64,000 nucleotides of DNA from Helicobacter sp. MIT 21-1697. Lineage in GTDB: Bacteria; Campylobacterota; Campylobacteria; Campylobacterales; Helicobacteraceae. Every line of letters starts with the position of its first letter. The first letter of the stretch is position 1. This document shows positions 47,648 through 56,380 of the stretch, piece by piece. Where the stretch lies: positions 97,780 to 161,779 of the forward strand of contig NZ_JAPHNC010000005.1 of NCBI RefSeq assembly GCF_026241255.1, in the 5' to 3' direction. The position numbers and the translations under genes were made by a program. The notes under the pieces are model-generated. The model had not been told where the DNA came from and did no database searches. It was given only the letters and a program-made list of their open reading frames with translations.

Positions 47648-48853
47648 ATGAGAGAAGCCGGTATAGAATTAATGAAAAATACAAAAAGTGTGCGCGATAT
47701 TGATATTAAAGACAAAAGGGTGCTTATTCGTGTGGATTTTAATGTGCCAATGGACGAGGATTTTGATATTTCAGATGATACGCGTATTCGCGAAGCACTA
47801 CCCACTATCAATTATTGCATTGATAATCACGCAAAAAATATAGTGCTTGTAAGCCATTTAGGACGTCCCAAAGGGCGCAGTGCAGAGTTTTCGCTTAAAC
47901 ACGTCCTCAAGCGCGTAGAGCGACTTTTGGGACGCGATATAGCTTTTGCAGAAACGATAGAAAATGTAGAGAATCTCCAACAACAAAACGAGGGTAGTGT
48001 CATTTTGCTTGAAAATATTAGATTCTATGAGGGAGAGGAAAAAAATGATGAGGAACTCTCTACCAAGCTCGCCTCTCTTTGTGATATATATGTCAATGAC
48101 GCTTTTGGCACAAGCCACCGCGCACATTCAAGCACTTGTGGTATTGCTAAATATGCTAAAGAACGTGTAGCGGGATTGCTACTCAAAAAAGAAATTGATT
48201 CGTTTGCCAAAGCAATGGCAAATCCGCTCAAACCTGTGCTACTTATCGTTGGTGGAAGCAAGGTAAGCTCAAAACTCGCACTTTTGCACAATATCCTCAA
48301 TGTTGTAGATAAAATTATTATAGGTGGTGCGATGAGCAATACTTTTCTCAAAGCACGAGGCTTTGATATGCAAAAATCTCTTGTGGAAGATGATTTGGTA
48401 GGTGATGCACGAAAAATACTTGATAAAGCAAAGGAGGGAAAAGTCAAAATCTATCTGCCCGTAGATGTCGTGAGCACCGATGATATTAAAGAACATCGTC
48501 ATATCAAAATCACACCTGCACAAGATATACCAGAGGGTTTTATGGCAGTGGATATGGGACCTGCGACAAGCAAGCTCTTTAGCGAAGTAGTGCGAGATTC
48601 TCAAACAATTATTTGGAATGGACCACTTGGCATTTATGAAATACAAGCTTTCTCACGCGGAACATTTAACCTTGCTCACGCCGTGAGTGATACTTACGCC
48701 TTTAGTCTTATCGGTGGGGGCGATACTGCTGATGCGATAGATAAAGCAGGAGAGAGAGATAATATGAGCTTTATCTCCACAGGCGGTGGAGCGAGTTTAG
48801 AGCTGCTTGAAGGGAAGATTCTTCCTGCATTTGAGGTGCTTGAGCGCAAGTAA
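47648..48853 (+). CDS. pgk: Phosphoglycerate kinase
   Basis: 401 residues. The start at 47648 has AAGGAGCAAGGA directly upstream; an ATG eight codons later lies nearer the family start (MKNTKSVRDIDIKDKRVLIRVDFNVPM). Substrate-binding segments NIVLVSHLGRPKG and ILLENIRFYEGEEKN and the C-terminal ATP site LIGGGDTADAI followed by FISTGGGASLELLEG are present. It interconverts 3-phosphoglycerate and 1,3-bisphosphoglycerate, mainly in the gluconeogenic direction in these bacteria. Confidence 0.96.
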   Translation: MREAGIELMKNTKSVRDIDIKDKRVLIRVDFNVPMDEDFDISDDTRIREALPTINYCIDNHAKNIVLVSHLGRPKGRSAEFSLKHVLKRVERLLGRDIAFAETIENVENLQQQNEGSVILLENIRFYEGEEKNDEELSTKLASLCDIYVNDAFGTSHRAHSSTCGIAKYAKERVAGLLLKKEIDSFAKAMANPLKPVLLIVGGSKVSSKLALLHNILNVVDKIIIGGAMSNTFLKARGFDMQKSLVEDDLVGDARKILDKAKEGKVKIYLPVDVVSTDDIKEHRHIKITPAQDIPEGFMAVDMGPATSKLFSEVVRDSQTIIWNGPLGIYEIQAFSRGTFNLAHAVSDTYAFSLIGGGDTADAIDKAGERDNMSFISTGGGASLELLEGKILPAFEVLERK

Positions 48854-49656
48854 TGAATCTCTTTGCCCTTAGCCTTGAAGCCCTCAATGCTCCAAGCATA
48901 GAATCTAAACTATCCTACCTTGAAGTCATTACCTCTCACAAACATCTACTTTGTGAGCAAATGTTATCCTCATCACATCATAACCCTTCTGCACTGCAAT
49001 CTCCCTCTTATGCGGGATTTTGTAAAATTATCCACCCAACTAAAATTCGCCGCCCCAAGCATATTAAAAGTATAGAATCTTTTGCCAAGGTGCTGCATTC
49101 TATTGTGCATATTGAATATAGTGCGATTGATTTAGCCCTTGATGCGCTTACACGTTTTAAGAATCTGCCTCTATCCTATTATGATGATTGGCTTGAAGTA
49201 GCGTTGCAAGAATCGTTACATTTTCGTCTTTTGCGAGAATGTCTCAATATTCTTGGCTATGAATATGGAGATTTTCCTGTGCATTCACAACTTTTTGACG
49301 CGCAGGTGGCAACGCCTGATTTTAGCAATAGAATGGCTTTGCTTCATAGAGGACTAGAAGCAAATGGACTTGATGCAAATCCTTTTGTGGCAAACAAAGT
49401 AAAAGCTTTTGAGCATTCTCTCACGCCAAAAGTGCTTGAGATTCTTCAAATCATTTTGCACGATGAAATAGAACACGTGAAAAAAGGGGATAAGTGGTGG
49501 AGATTTGCCAATACTCAAGCAAGTGCGCAGGATTTTGTGGCAATCCTCAAGCATTTTGAGGCATTTCGCCCTATCTCAAAAGTTCTTCACTATGAAGCAC
49601 GATTACAAGCTGGATTTTCACCCCAAGAGCTAGAAATGATGAGCATTTTATCTTAA
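48853..49656 (+). CDS. DUF455 ferritin-like family protein
   Basis: 267 residues, no signal peptide. The helix pairs with conserved Glu/His (HSIVHIEYSAIDLALDALTRF, EVALQESLHFRLLRECL, HDEIEHVKKGDKWW) match the ferritin-like DUF455 family, which probably binds two metal ions. Its ATG overlaps the pgk stop, so it is translated with pgk. Function unknown. Plant and bacterial relatives are linked to oxidative or cofactor chemistry only by fold. Confidence 0.8.
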   Translation: MNLFALSLEALNAPSIESKLSYLEVITSHKHLLCEQMLSSSHHNPSALQSPSYAGFCKIIHPTKIRRPKHIKSIESFAKVLHSIVHIEYSAIDLALDALTRFKNLPLSYYDDWLEVALQESLHFRLLRECLNILGYEYGDFPVHSQLFDAQVATPDFSNRMALLHRGLEANGLDANPFVANKVKAFEHSLTPKVLEILQIILHDEIEHVKKGDKWWRFANTQASAQDFVAILKHFEAFRPISKVLHYEARLQAGFSPQELEMMSILS

Positions 49657-49712
49657 TATACATTTAAGTTTTAATTTCCTAATATTGCCTCACACAAAAT
49701 AAAGGAGTGGTA

Positions 49713-50030
49713 ATGCAATTATATGCAAGATTAAAGCTTATTTTAAAAAATTTAAGTGCTAAGAAGCATTCAGGATTATTAGAGAGTGAGAGAAATTCAA
49801 GCATTTCCTCATCAATGGATTATCCTCAATTTTGTGCTCTAGCGGCGCAAGATTCTAAAGTATTTGAGCATTTTAGGACAAATCCTATCTATACTGCTAT
49901 CTTAGAGCATATAAGCCCAGAGTTAGGGCAGCAATATCTCAATGTGGTGTTACAAAGAAATTGTTTTAGTATGCAAGATTTTGAGAACTTCAAAAGGAAT
50001 GATTTATACGGGGGGGGGGGCAATATATAA
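49713..50030 (+). CDS. Putative sugar O-methyltransferase, 5' part of a phase-variable gene
   Basis: It starts at the ATG at 49713 behind AAAGGAG (the GTG two codons earlier is less suitable) and runs about 105 residues (MQLYARLKLILKNLSAKKHSG, a basic start; then FCALAAQDSKVFEHFRTNPIYTAILEHI, and LNVVLQRN with FKRNDLY before the tract). It ends GGGGNI-stop right after a G11 tract. With 10 or 13 G the frame joins the 3' part. It lies 56 bases after the DUF455 gene, under the same or its own promoter. Confidence 0.75.
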   Translation: MQLYARLKLILKNLSAKKHSGLLESERNSSISSSMDYPQFCALAAQDSKVFEHFRTNPIYTAILEHISPELGQQYLNVVLQRNCFSMQDFENFKRNDLYGGGGNI

Positions 50031-50565
50031 TTATAACCCCATTGGCAAGATAACTCCAAGCACATTACGATATGTCAAGGTGTTATCAGATTTAATGCTT
50101 CATTTTGGTGCTTTGGACAATCTAAGAATCTGTGAAGTAGGTGTAGGGTATGGCGGACAAGCAAGGGTTATTCATAGCTTATTCACGCCAAAATCTTATG
50201 ATTTTGTAGATTTAAATGCTGCACTCAAACTCACGCAAAAATATTTAAGCCATTATGATGATATACATTCAACACTCAATTTCCTTACACTTGAAGATAT
50301 AACTTTGAAAGAAAAAGAATATGATGTATTCATAAGCAACTATGCCTTTAGCGAATTGCACAGAGACATACAAGATGTATATACAAAATATCTTATTACC
50401 AATGCACACAATGGCTACATCACCTATAATAATATATCGCCAAAAGAACTTAAAAGCTATGCGCTTGAAGAGTATCAGTTACAATTTCATAAAGATATAC
50501 ATATTTTAGAAGAAATCCCAAATACACATATTGATAATAGGATTCTTATATGGAAAAATCAATAA
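49942..50565 (+). CDS. Putative sugar O-methyltransferase, 3' part (catalytic domain) of the phase-variable gene
   Basis: The meaningful sequence starts at the G-tract: GGGAIYNYNPIGKITPSTLRYVKVLSDL, then the SAM-binding loop ICEVGVGYGGQAR and DFVDLNAALKL, and SNYAFSELHRDIQ. This matches the 'putative sugar O-methyltransferase' family found in capsule and LOS loci of Campylobacter and Helicobacter. The frame upstream of the tract (from 49942) is an out-of-register shadow of the 5' part and not native. About 280 residues when the two halves are joined. Its acceptor sugar is unknown. Confidence 0.75.
   Translation: MWCYKEIVLVCKILRTSKGMIYTGGGAIYNYNPIGKITPSTLRYVKVLSDLMLHFGALDNLRICEVGVGYGGQARVIHSLFTPKSYDFVDLNAALKLTQKYLSHYDDIHSTLNFLTLEDITLKEKEYDVFISNYAFSELHRDIQDVYTKYLITNAHNGYITYNNISPKELKSYALEEYQLQFHKDIHILEEIPNTHIDNRILIWKNQ
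50010..50020 (+). repeat. Poly-G (11) contingency tract in the O-methyltransferase gene
   Basis: Eleven G between GATTTATAC and CAATATATAA. Eleven gives TAA ten bases later; 10 or 13 restores LYGGG-AIYNYNP into the catalytic domain. The gene is therefore OFF in the molecule sequenced. Confidence 0.92.
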
Positions 50566-50609
50566 AAAATTGACTACTTGAAAGCTCTTAATGATTATAT
50601 TGCATATTG

Positions 50610-50620
50610 TATGATAAAAT
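50610..50620 (+). promoter_or_regulatory. Extended -10 box upstream of panD
   Basis: TATGATAAAAT, 41 bases before the panD ATG. It would start the panD-ybaB-PDZ-ispA-surE-tcdA unit independently of the phase-variable gene before it. Confidence 0.5.
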
Positions 50621-50660
50621 CACATATCTTAAATATCAAAATATAAATATAAGGCATTAA

Positions 50661-51023
50661 ATGCAGTTTGAAATGCTTTACTCAAAGATTCATCGCGCTA
50701 AAGTCAGTGATGCGAATCTTAACTATGTCGGTTCAATCACAATTGATAAAACGCTCGCTCAAAGTGCTCATCTTCTAGCGGGTATGAAAGTAGAGATTGT
50801 AAATATTAATAATGGCGAACGTTTTAATACTTATGTCATTTATGGCGATAAAAAGGGTGAAATTTGCCTCAATGGTGCTGCTGCACGCAAAGTTCAAATA
50901 GGCGATATTATCATTATCATTGCTTATGCTACATACACTCAAAGTGAGCTTGAACACTATAAGCCTACTATCGTACAAGTCAATGAACACAATCAGATTC
51001 TATCTATTACAAATGAGGTGTAA
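50661..51023 (+). CDS. panD: Aspartate 1-decarboxylase proenzyme
   Basis: 120 residues. [29 protein letters not shown] holds the self-cleavage site Gly24-Ser25 that generates the pyruvoyl cofactor. [12 protein letters not shown] and [14 protein letters not shown] complete the family signature. It makes beta-alanine for pantothenate/CoA. AAGGC upstream of the ATG serves as ribosome site. Confidence 0.96.
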   Translation: MQFEMLYSKIHRAKVSDANLNYVGSITIDKTLAQSAHLLAGMKVEIVNINNGERFNTYVIYGDKKGEICLNGAAARKVQIGDIIIIIAYATYTQSELEHYKPTIVQVNEHNQILSITNEV

Positions 51024-51025
51024 CG

Positions 51026-51352
51026 ATGTTTGATGCAAAACAACTTGGAGCAATGCTTGGCTCTATGCAAGATACTATCAAAGATTTACAAGCACGCAAT
51101 GAGCAGACGATTCTTAGTGCCAAAAGTGGTGGTGGGCTTGTAAGCGTAAGCTGCAATGGCAATGGTGAAGTCATTGACATTAGTATTGATGATAGTTTGC
51201 TTGAAGATAAAGAATCTTTGCAGATTCTCTTAATGAGCGCACTCAATGATGTCCATAAAAGTGTAGAAAATAATCGCCAATCAAGTGCTATGGATATGTT
51301 TAATGGATTAGGCGGGGACTTAAATATCTTTGGTGGGAAACCAAATGGCTAA
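51026..51352 (+). CDS. YbaB/EbfC-family nucleoid-associated protein
   Basis: 108 residues, cytoplasmic. The fold is a long N-terminal helix ([21 protein letters not shown]) followed by the strands [25 protein letters not shown] and a Gly/Met-rich tail. The family binds DNA as a dimer and is usually near dnaX/recR; here it sits behind panD with a two-base gap. Confidence 0.88.
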   Translation: MFDAKQLGAMLGSMQDTIKDLQARNEQTILSAKSGGGLVSVSCNGNGEVIDISIDDSLLEDKESLQILLMSALNDVHKSVENNRQSSAMDMFNGLGGDLNIFGGKPNG

Positions 51353-52412
51353 AAACTTCTCCTTAAAGCTCACTCTTGGCTTTATATTTTGTTTTTTTTC
51401 TCCCTTACTTTGGGGATATGATTATTCCCATTGTATCAAATATTTTAAAGCAGCGAGCACACCTGTGGGTTCAAGTAATGCTATTAGTCTTAAAAATGGT
51501 TCAAAACAAGTGCATATTCTCTATTCTCCTATACCGCCAAAAAATGTAAAGATTCTCAAAGCTGACCCATTTATCGGGCTTTATCTGCTTAATGTGCCGC
51601 GCACGAAGCAAAGTTATGCTCTCCTCACACTTGATAAACGCACACTTAATGACAAAAGGCTTGCTTTTATCTCTTCATCTCCTCAAGTGCAAATAGGGCA
51701 TATTACCAAGCGTCAAAGTGGATTCTTAAATTATGCGCGATTTTCTACTGCCACATCAGCCAATGGCGTTTTGGGTAACATTTGTTATCAAATCTATGGT
51801 TTGGGCGTGGGCAATGGCAGTTTTATTGAAAAAAAATATATTGATAGGTTTCTCGCACAAAAATCTCCTTATTATGGCGATTTAGGCATTCGCTTTGAGC
51901 ATAATGAAGCCATTGTGCGAAGCATTGACCCTTTTATGTCTCAAAATCCTTTCAAACCCCAAGATAAGATTCTCTCTATTAATGGCACTAAAGTGCAAAG
52001 CAGCGATGAAGCAGAATGGGTAATGAGCAATCTCAAAAAAGATTCCCTTGCTCAAGTTGCTCTTTTGCGCAATGGTAAAACTCTCAAAGTCAAAGTCAAA
52101 GTCAATCAACGCTATGGCGGCTTTTTGCTTAAAGATACCTTTCTTGAGCGCTTTGGCATTGATATAGACAATCAAATGATTATTCAATCTATCAATCTTG
52201 ACAAAGCAGGGAGATTCAATGAATTGCGCGCAGGAGATAGAATCTTGTGGATTAATAAAGAACCTATCATTACACAATCCACCGATACAGCAAGCAAACG
52301 CTTTGAACACTTGAGGTTTCTCCTCTCTCAAACACATTTTGATGACAGATTTGAGGGCAAAATACAGCTACTTATCGTGCGCGATAATCTTGAGATATTC
52401 GTTAAAGTCTAG
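51345..52412 (+). CDS. Secreted PDZ-domain protein
   Basis: About 355 residues from the ATG at 51345 (the longer frame starts in ybaB). It has a signal peptide ([19 protein letters not shown]) and a cysteine soon after the cleavage site. The region about 200-355 holds PDZ-type sequence: [48 protein letters not shown] and a second [14 protein letters not shown]. It has no protease triad. It overlaps ybaB by eight bases and directly precedes ispA. It is probably a periplasmic adaptor or sensor of substrates; H. pylori has proteins of this kind whose role is undefined. Confidence 0.75.
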   Translation: MAKNFSLKLTLGFIFCFFSPLLWGYDYSHCIKYFKAASTPVGSSNAISLKNGSKQVHILYSPIPPKNVKILKADPFIGLYLLNVPRTKQSYALLTLDKRTLNDKRLAFISSSPQVQIGHITKRQSGFLNYARFSTATSANGVLGNICYQIYGLGVGNGSFIEKKYIDRFLAQKSPYYGDLGIRFEHNEAIVRSIDPFMSQNPFKPQDKILSINGTKVQSSDEAEWVMSNLKKDSLAQVALLRNGKTLKVKVKVNQRYGGFLLKDTFLERFGIDIDNQMIIQSINLDKAGRFNELRAGDRILWINKEPIITQSTDTASKRFEHLRFLLSQTHFDDRFEGKIQLLIVRDNLEIFVKV

Positions 52413-52420
52413 GGGTGAAT

Positions 52421-53287
52421 ATGAGCATTGCACAGATTCTTAATGATTTTGAGGCATTTCTTATCAATCAAGAACCGCAGATTCCAAGCTTTCACCCATA
52501 TTATCAAACAGCTTTATGGGAAATGATGAAAAATGGTGGCAAAAGATTCCGCCCTGCACTCGTATTTTGCGTGGTTAATGCTCTCGCTCCTCAACTTATA
52601 AAAAATGCTTTTTTGCCCGCCCTAAGTATTGAATGTATCCATACATATTCACTCATACACGATGATTTACCCTGTATGGATAATGCGCCTTTAAGACGCG
52701 GACACGCTACACTGCATACAAAATATGATGAAACGCTTGCACTTTTGGTAGGTGATGGGCTAAATACCTACGCTTTTGCTTTGCTTTGCCAAGCGCGGCT
52801 TGACCCACAAGTTAAACTCGCCCTTATTGAATCTCTCGCACAAAATGCTGGTATTGGCGGTATGGTGCTTGGACAGAGCTTAGATTGTGCTTTTGAGGAC
52901 AAAAAACTTTCATTACAAGAACTTCAAATTATACATACAAATAAAACTGCCAAACTCATTGCCACTTCTTTGCAATTTGGTGCTATTATTTCAAATGCAA
53001 AAGCATATTTTGCTTCATCAATGTATGAGTTTGGGCTAAAGCTCGGCGTGTATTTTCAGCTACGCGATGATATTATTGATACTTGTTTTGACACACAACA
53101 AGCGGGTAAGACAACGCAAAATGATACACATAAAAATAGCTATGTGAATCTACTTGGTTTAGAAGGTGCGAAAGCAGAATTTACTCGTATGAAAAAGCAG
53201 ATTCAAAAGGAACTCCAAACATTTGACAAAGCTGTTTGTGTCCATTTGACTACTCTTTTGCAAGACTATTTTAAGGATATTGAATGA
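52421..53287 (+). CDS. ispA: Polyprenyl (geranyl/farnesyl) diphosphate synthase
   Basis: 288 residues from the ATG at 52421 (AGGGG five bases upstream; the GTG two codons earlier is an alternative). First Asp-rich motif HDDLPCMDNA, where DDxxxxD is the Asp-rich motif in this subgroup, and second DDIIDTCFD. NGGKRFRPALVF and RRGHATLHTKYDE are typical. It supplies C15 units for undecaprenyl phosphate, menaquinone side chains and others. Confidence 0.93.
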   Translation: MSIAQILNDFEAFLINQEPQIPSFHPYYQTALWEMMKNGGKRFRPALVFCVVNALAPQLIKNAFLPALSIECIHTYSLIHDDLPCMDNAPLRRGHATLHTKYDETLALLVGDGLNTYAFALLCQARLDPQVKLALIESLAQNAGIGGMVLGQSLDCAFEDKKLSLQELQIIHTNKTAKLIATSLQFGAIISNAKAYFASSMYEFGLKLGVYFQLRDDIIDTCFDTQQAGKTTQNDTHKNSYVNLLGLEGAKAEFTRMKKQIQKELQTFDKAVCVHLTTLLQDYFKDIE

Positions 53288-54078
53288 AACGCATTCTCCT
53301 TACCAATGATGATGGCTTTGATTCAAGCGGACTTCTTGCGCTCAAAGATGCCCTCAAAGACATAGCACAGGTAATGGTTGTCGCTCCTGCAAACGAAAAA
53401 TCAGCCTGTGGGCACGGGCTGACACTCACGCGCCCACTTAGTTTTGTGCGACTTGATGATGATTTTTACAAGCTTGAAGATGGCACACCAAGTGATTGTG
53501 TGTATCTTGCACTCAATACACTTTATCAATCATCGTGCAAGCCAGATTTGGTTATTTCAGGCATTAATCTTGGTTCAAATATGGGAGAAGATATTACTTA
53601 TTCAGGCACTGCAGCGGGTGCTATGGAAGCGTGCATACAAGGTGTGCCTGCCATTGCTATCTCACAGCTTATGCCAGATAAAAATCGCTCCAAACATTTT
53701 GATTTTTCCCTCGCTAAAGAATGTATTTATGAAATTACTGAACTTATTTTTACTAAAGGATTCCCTTTAGGAGAGCGCAAATTCCTTAATATCAATATTC
53801 CCCATATTAAACCCAAAGAATGTAAGGGCTACAAAATCACACAAATGGGTTATAGAATCTATGCCGATAATGCACATTTACACCGCAACCCACGAGGACA
53901 AGAATATTATTGGTTAGGGCTACACCCTTTAGAATGGGAAGAAAGAAGTGATATGCCTCATAGTTACGGTTCTGATTTTAAGGCAACACACGAACATTAT
54001 GTCTCTATTACGCCTATTAAGCTTGATATGACAAGCTATGAGGATAGCTCATCTCTTTGTGAATGGATACGATTATGA
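53284..54078 (+). CDS. surE: 5'-nucleotidase SurE
   Basis: 264 residues. MKRILLTNDDGFDSSGLLAL with the catalytic Asp pair, VVAPANEKSACGHGLT and SGINLGSNMGEDITYSGTAAGAMEA are the SurE signatures. It dephosphorylates nucleoside 5'- and 3'-phosphates. It overlaps ispA by four bases (ATGA) and tcdA by four bases. Confidence 0.96.
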   Translation: MKRILLTNDDGFDSSGLLALKDALKDIAQVMVVAPANEKSACGHGLTLTRPLSFVRLDDDFYKLEDGTPSDCVYLALNTLYQSSCKPDLVISGINLGSNMGEDITYSGTAAGAMEACIQGVPAIAISQLMPDKNRSKHFDFSLAKECIYEITELIFTKGFPLGERKFLNINIPHIKPKECKGYKITQMGYRIYADNAHLHRNPRGQEYYWLGLHPLEWEERSDMPHSYGSDFKATHEHYVSITPIKLDMTSYEDSSSLCEWIRL

Positions 54079-54758
54079 ATGAACTTATTGATGAAAATAT
54101 GATAATTGACAGATACACGCGTTCGCGCATTATTTTTGGTGAAAATTTTGAGCGCATACAAAATACCAAAGTAGTTGTATTTGGCGTAGGTGGCGTGGGA
54201 GGCTTTGTCGTGGATTGTCTTTATAGAAGTGGATTACAAAATATTACAATTGTAGATAAAGATTGCTTTGATATTACAAATCAAAACCGCCAAATTGGTG
54301 CAGAACACATAGGTGAGCCAAAAGTGGAAGTATTTGCACGACTTTATCAAGGAATCACACCCATTCAAGAATGTGTAGATGCGGCATTTTTAGAGCGATT
54401 TAACATAATGGAGTTTGATTATATTGTTGATGCTGTTGATGATATTATTGCAAAAGTAGAAATTGCCAAAATTGCCTCAAACAAGCCTTATGGAAAATAT
54501 ATTATTGCCACAGGAAGTGCAAAAAGAGTAAATCCTCTTTTTATCCGAGTAAATAATGTGTGGAAAAGCTACGGCGATAAATTTGCGCGAAAATTGCGCA
54601 CTCATTTAAGAAAAGTCAATATTCAAAAGGCTATTAAGGTAATATTTAGCTCTGAGGGTGCAAAATGTGGTCCATTAGGTAGCTTTAGTGGAGTTACAGC
54701 AAGCTTTGGGCTTATCATTGCAAGTGAAATTATCCAAGATATAATTAAGGAGTATTAA
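54075..54758 (+). CDS. tcdA: tRNA threonylcarbamoyladenosine dehydratase (TcdA/CsdL-like, ThiF family)
   Basis: 227 residues from the ATG overlapping the surE stop. The nucleotide-binding loop FGVGGVGGFVVDCL (about 38-51) and DKDCFDITNQNRQIG are the E1/ThiF family core. Residues VDAVDDIIAKVEIA and GGAKCGPLGSFSGV-type C-terminus follow. It cyclises t6A at position 37 of ANN-decoding tRNAs. It is about 40 residues shorter than the E. coli form, missing the C-terminal membrane-anchor part. Confidence 0.88.
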   Translation: MNELIDENMIIDRYTRSRIIFGENFERIQNTKVVVFGVGGVGGFVVDCLYRSGLQNITIVDKDCFDITNQNRQIGAEHIGEPKVEVFARLYQGITPIQECVDAAFLERFNIMEFDYIVDAVDDIIAKVEIAKIASNKPYGKYIIATGSAKRVNPLFIRVNNVWKSYGDKFARKLRTHLRKVNIQKAIKVIFSSEGAKCGPLGSFSGVTASFGLIIASEIIQDIIKEY

Positions 54759-54760
54759 AA

Positions 54761-54898
54761 ATGAACGAATATGATGAATACAATGACTACGAAAACATTG
54801 ATAATGAGGATTTTGAAGATTACGATGATGAGGATTATTCATATAATGCCTATGATGATGACGATTATCAAAACCCTGATAGTGAATATTATGAGTAA
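54761..54898 (+). CDS. 45-residue acidic Asp/Glu/Tyr-rich small protein
   Basis: ATG two bases after the tcdA stop, with a strong AAGGAG site seven bases upstream, stop TAA at 54896-54898. Of 45 residues about 12 are Asp, 8 Glu and 10 Tyr, plus 6 Asn; there is only one Met, no Cys, and no Lys, Arg or His (MNEYDEYNDY ... DYQNPDSEYYE). It lies between tcdA and aguB in a plus-strand run with gaps of 2 and 9 bases, so it is probably translated as part of the operon. I recognise no family. A disordered, very negative peptide (nucleic-acid or metal mimic, or a protein-binding tag) is a guess. It would be lost by length filters. Confidence 0.75.
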   Translation: MNEYDEYNDYENIDNEDFEDYDDEDYSYNAYDDDDYQNPDSEYYE

Positions 54899-54907
54899 GG
54901 ATTCTTA

Positions 54908-55798
54908 ATGAAAACACCCTCTGTGCTCCGCGTAGCACTTGTGCAGCAAGCCTACAAGGGGAATAGAGAGGCAATGATGGAATCAACTGCTGCAATGATA
55001 AGTAAGGCAGCAGATGCTAATGCACAACTTGTGGCATTGCAAGAACTTCATACGCGCGAATATTTTTGTCAAAGTGAGAATCCACGATTTTTTGATTATG
55101 CAGCAGATTTTGATAAAGATATAGCCTATTTTAGCGCATTAGCCAAAAAGTATAAAATTGTGCTACTTACTTCACTTTTTGAAAGGCGTGCTGCTGGGCT
55201 ATACCACAATACTGCTGTTGTTTTTGATACTGATGGTTCTATTGCTGGAAAATATCGCAAAATGCACATTCCTGATGACCCACAATTTTATGAGAAATTC
55301 TATTTCACGCCCGGTGATTTAGGCTTTGAACCCATATCTACAAGCTTGGGGAAACTTGGTGTGCTTATTTGCTGGGACCAATGGTATCCAGAAGCAGCAC
55401 GCATTATGACACTCAAGGGGGCGCAAATGCTTATTTATCCCACTGCTATTGGGTGGTTTGATGAGGATAGTTTAGAGGAAAAAATGCGGCAAAAAGAAGC
55501 GTGGATAGCTGTGCAAAGAGGACACAGCATTGCAAATGGATTGCCAACAATTGCCATTAATCGCGTAGGCTTTGAAAAAGATGATAGCGAGGTAGGTAAA
55601 GGCATACGCTTTTGGGGCAATAGCTTTGCCTTTGGGGCACAAGGGGAACTTCTAGCGCAAGCAAGCGAAGATAAAGAGGAGATGATTGTAGTAGAAATTG
55701 ATTTACAAGCGAGTGAGAAAGTACGCCGTATGTGGCCCTTTTTACGCGATAGACGCATAGAATCTTATAGTGAAATCCTCAAACGCTTTTGCAATTAA
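54908..55798 (+). CDS. aguB: N-carbamoylputrescine amidase (carbon-nitrogen hydrolase)
   Basis: 296 residues. The catalytic triad of the nitrilase superfamily is visible: Glu in VALQELHTREYF, Lys in AGKYRKMHIPDDPQFYEKFYFTPGD and Cys in LGVLICWDQWYPEAAR. The last step to putrescine from agmatine via N-carbamoylputrescine fits, and the C-terminal IGIRFWGNSFAF-type sequence matches the AguB subgroup. No aguA (agmatine deiminase) is adjacent. Confidence 0.88.
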   Translation: MKTPSVLRVALVQQAYKGNREAMMESTAAMISKAADANAQLVALQELHTREYFCQSENPRFFDYAADFDKDIAYFSALAKKYKIVLLTSLFERRAAGLYHNTAVVFDTDGSIAGKYRKMHIPDDPQFYEKFYFTPGDLGFEPISTSLGKLGVLICWDQWYPEAARIMTLKGAQMLIYPTAIGWFDEDSLEEKMRQKEAWIAVQRGHSIANGLPTIAINRVGFEKDDSEVGKGIRFWGNSFAFGAQGELLAQASEDKEEMIVVEIDLQASEKVRRMWPFLRDRRIESYSEILKRFCN

Positions 55799-55856
55799 GA
55801 CTTCTTTTGCTTCAAAAACTATATCGTGTTATTCAACATAATTTAATGTTTATGGG

Positions 55857-55864
55857 TATAGAAT
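55857..55864 (+). promoter_or_regulatory. Possible -10 box upstream of the DUF3015 gene
   Basis: TATAGAAT with TATGGG just before it, about 43 bases ahead of the ATG at 55908. A short dyad GTTTC-TAAT-GAAAC follows in the leader. No -35 box recognised. Confidence 0.4.
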
Positions 55865-55907
55865 AACTCGTTTCTAATGAAACAATCTTCACAAAAAAGG
55901 ACAAGCA

Positions 55908-56345
55908 ATGAAAAAAGTTTTTATAAGTGTAGCTCTTAGTGCAAGCCTAGTAAGTGGTGCTTTTGCTGCAGCAAATAGCAATACAGGGTGCGGACTTGGC
56001 TCATATCTTATTGATAAACAAGGTATTTTGTGGAATCTTTTTCAAGTAACCACAAACCACACTTCTGGGACACAAACTTTTGGTATCACTTCAGGGACTT
56101 CTGGCTGTAAAAGTGGTAAGGTCGCTATGGATAGCCGCACTCAAGAATTTGTAGCTGCAAATATGGATGCTCTTTCTCAAGAAATAGCTCAAGGCAGAGG
56201 CGAACACCTTGATACGCTTGTAGAATTATTAAATGTAGCGGACAAAGATGCTTTTAAAATAGCACTCCAAGAAAACTACAACAAGCTCTACGCAAGCAAA
56301 GATGCTCAAAGTGCAGATGTGCTTGATGGAGCTGCTACTCTTTAA
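55908..56345 (+). CDS. DUF3015-family periplasmic protein
   Basis: 145 residues with a signal peptide MKKVFISVALSASLVSGAFA and mature start AANSNTGCGLGSYLIDKQG. The pattern TGCGLGSYL, FGITSGTSGCKSGKVAMDSRTQEFVAANMDALSQEIAQGRGEHLDTL is typical of DUF3015, two conserved Cys probably forming a disulfide. Function unknown. DUF3015 genes are often next to DUF4105 genes as here, which suggests a joint envelope role (inference). Confidence 0.82.
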   Translation: MKKVFISVALSASLVSGAFAAANSNTGCGLGSYLIDKQGILWNLFQVTTNHTSGTQTFGITSGTSGCKSGKVAMDSRTQEFVAANMDALSQEIAQGRGEHLDTLVELLNVADKDAFKIALQENYNKLYASKDAQSADVLDGAATL

Positions 56346-56351
56346 GATATT

Positions 56352-56378
56352 CCCTGCCACACTCAAAGTGTGTGGGGG
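56352..56378 (+). terminator. Hairpin between the DUF3015 and DUF4105 genes
   Basis: CACACT (56358-56363) pairs with AGTGTG (56367-56372) across a 3-base loop, and CCC (56352-56354) can pair with the G-run at 56374-56378. No U-run follows, so it is a weak terminator or a structure that hides the G-rich ribosome site of the next gene. Confidence 0.4.
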
Positions 56379-56380
56379 AT

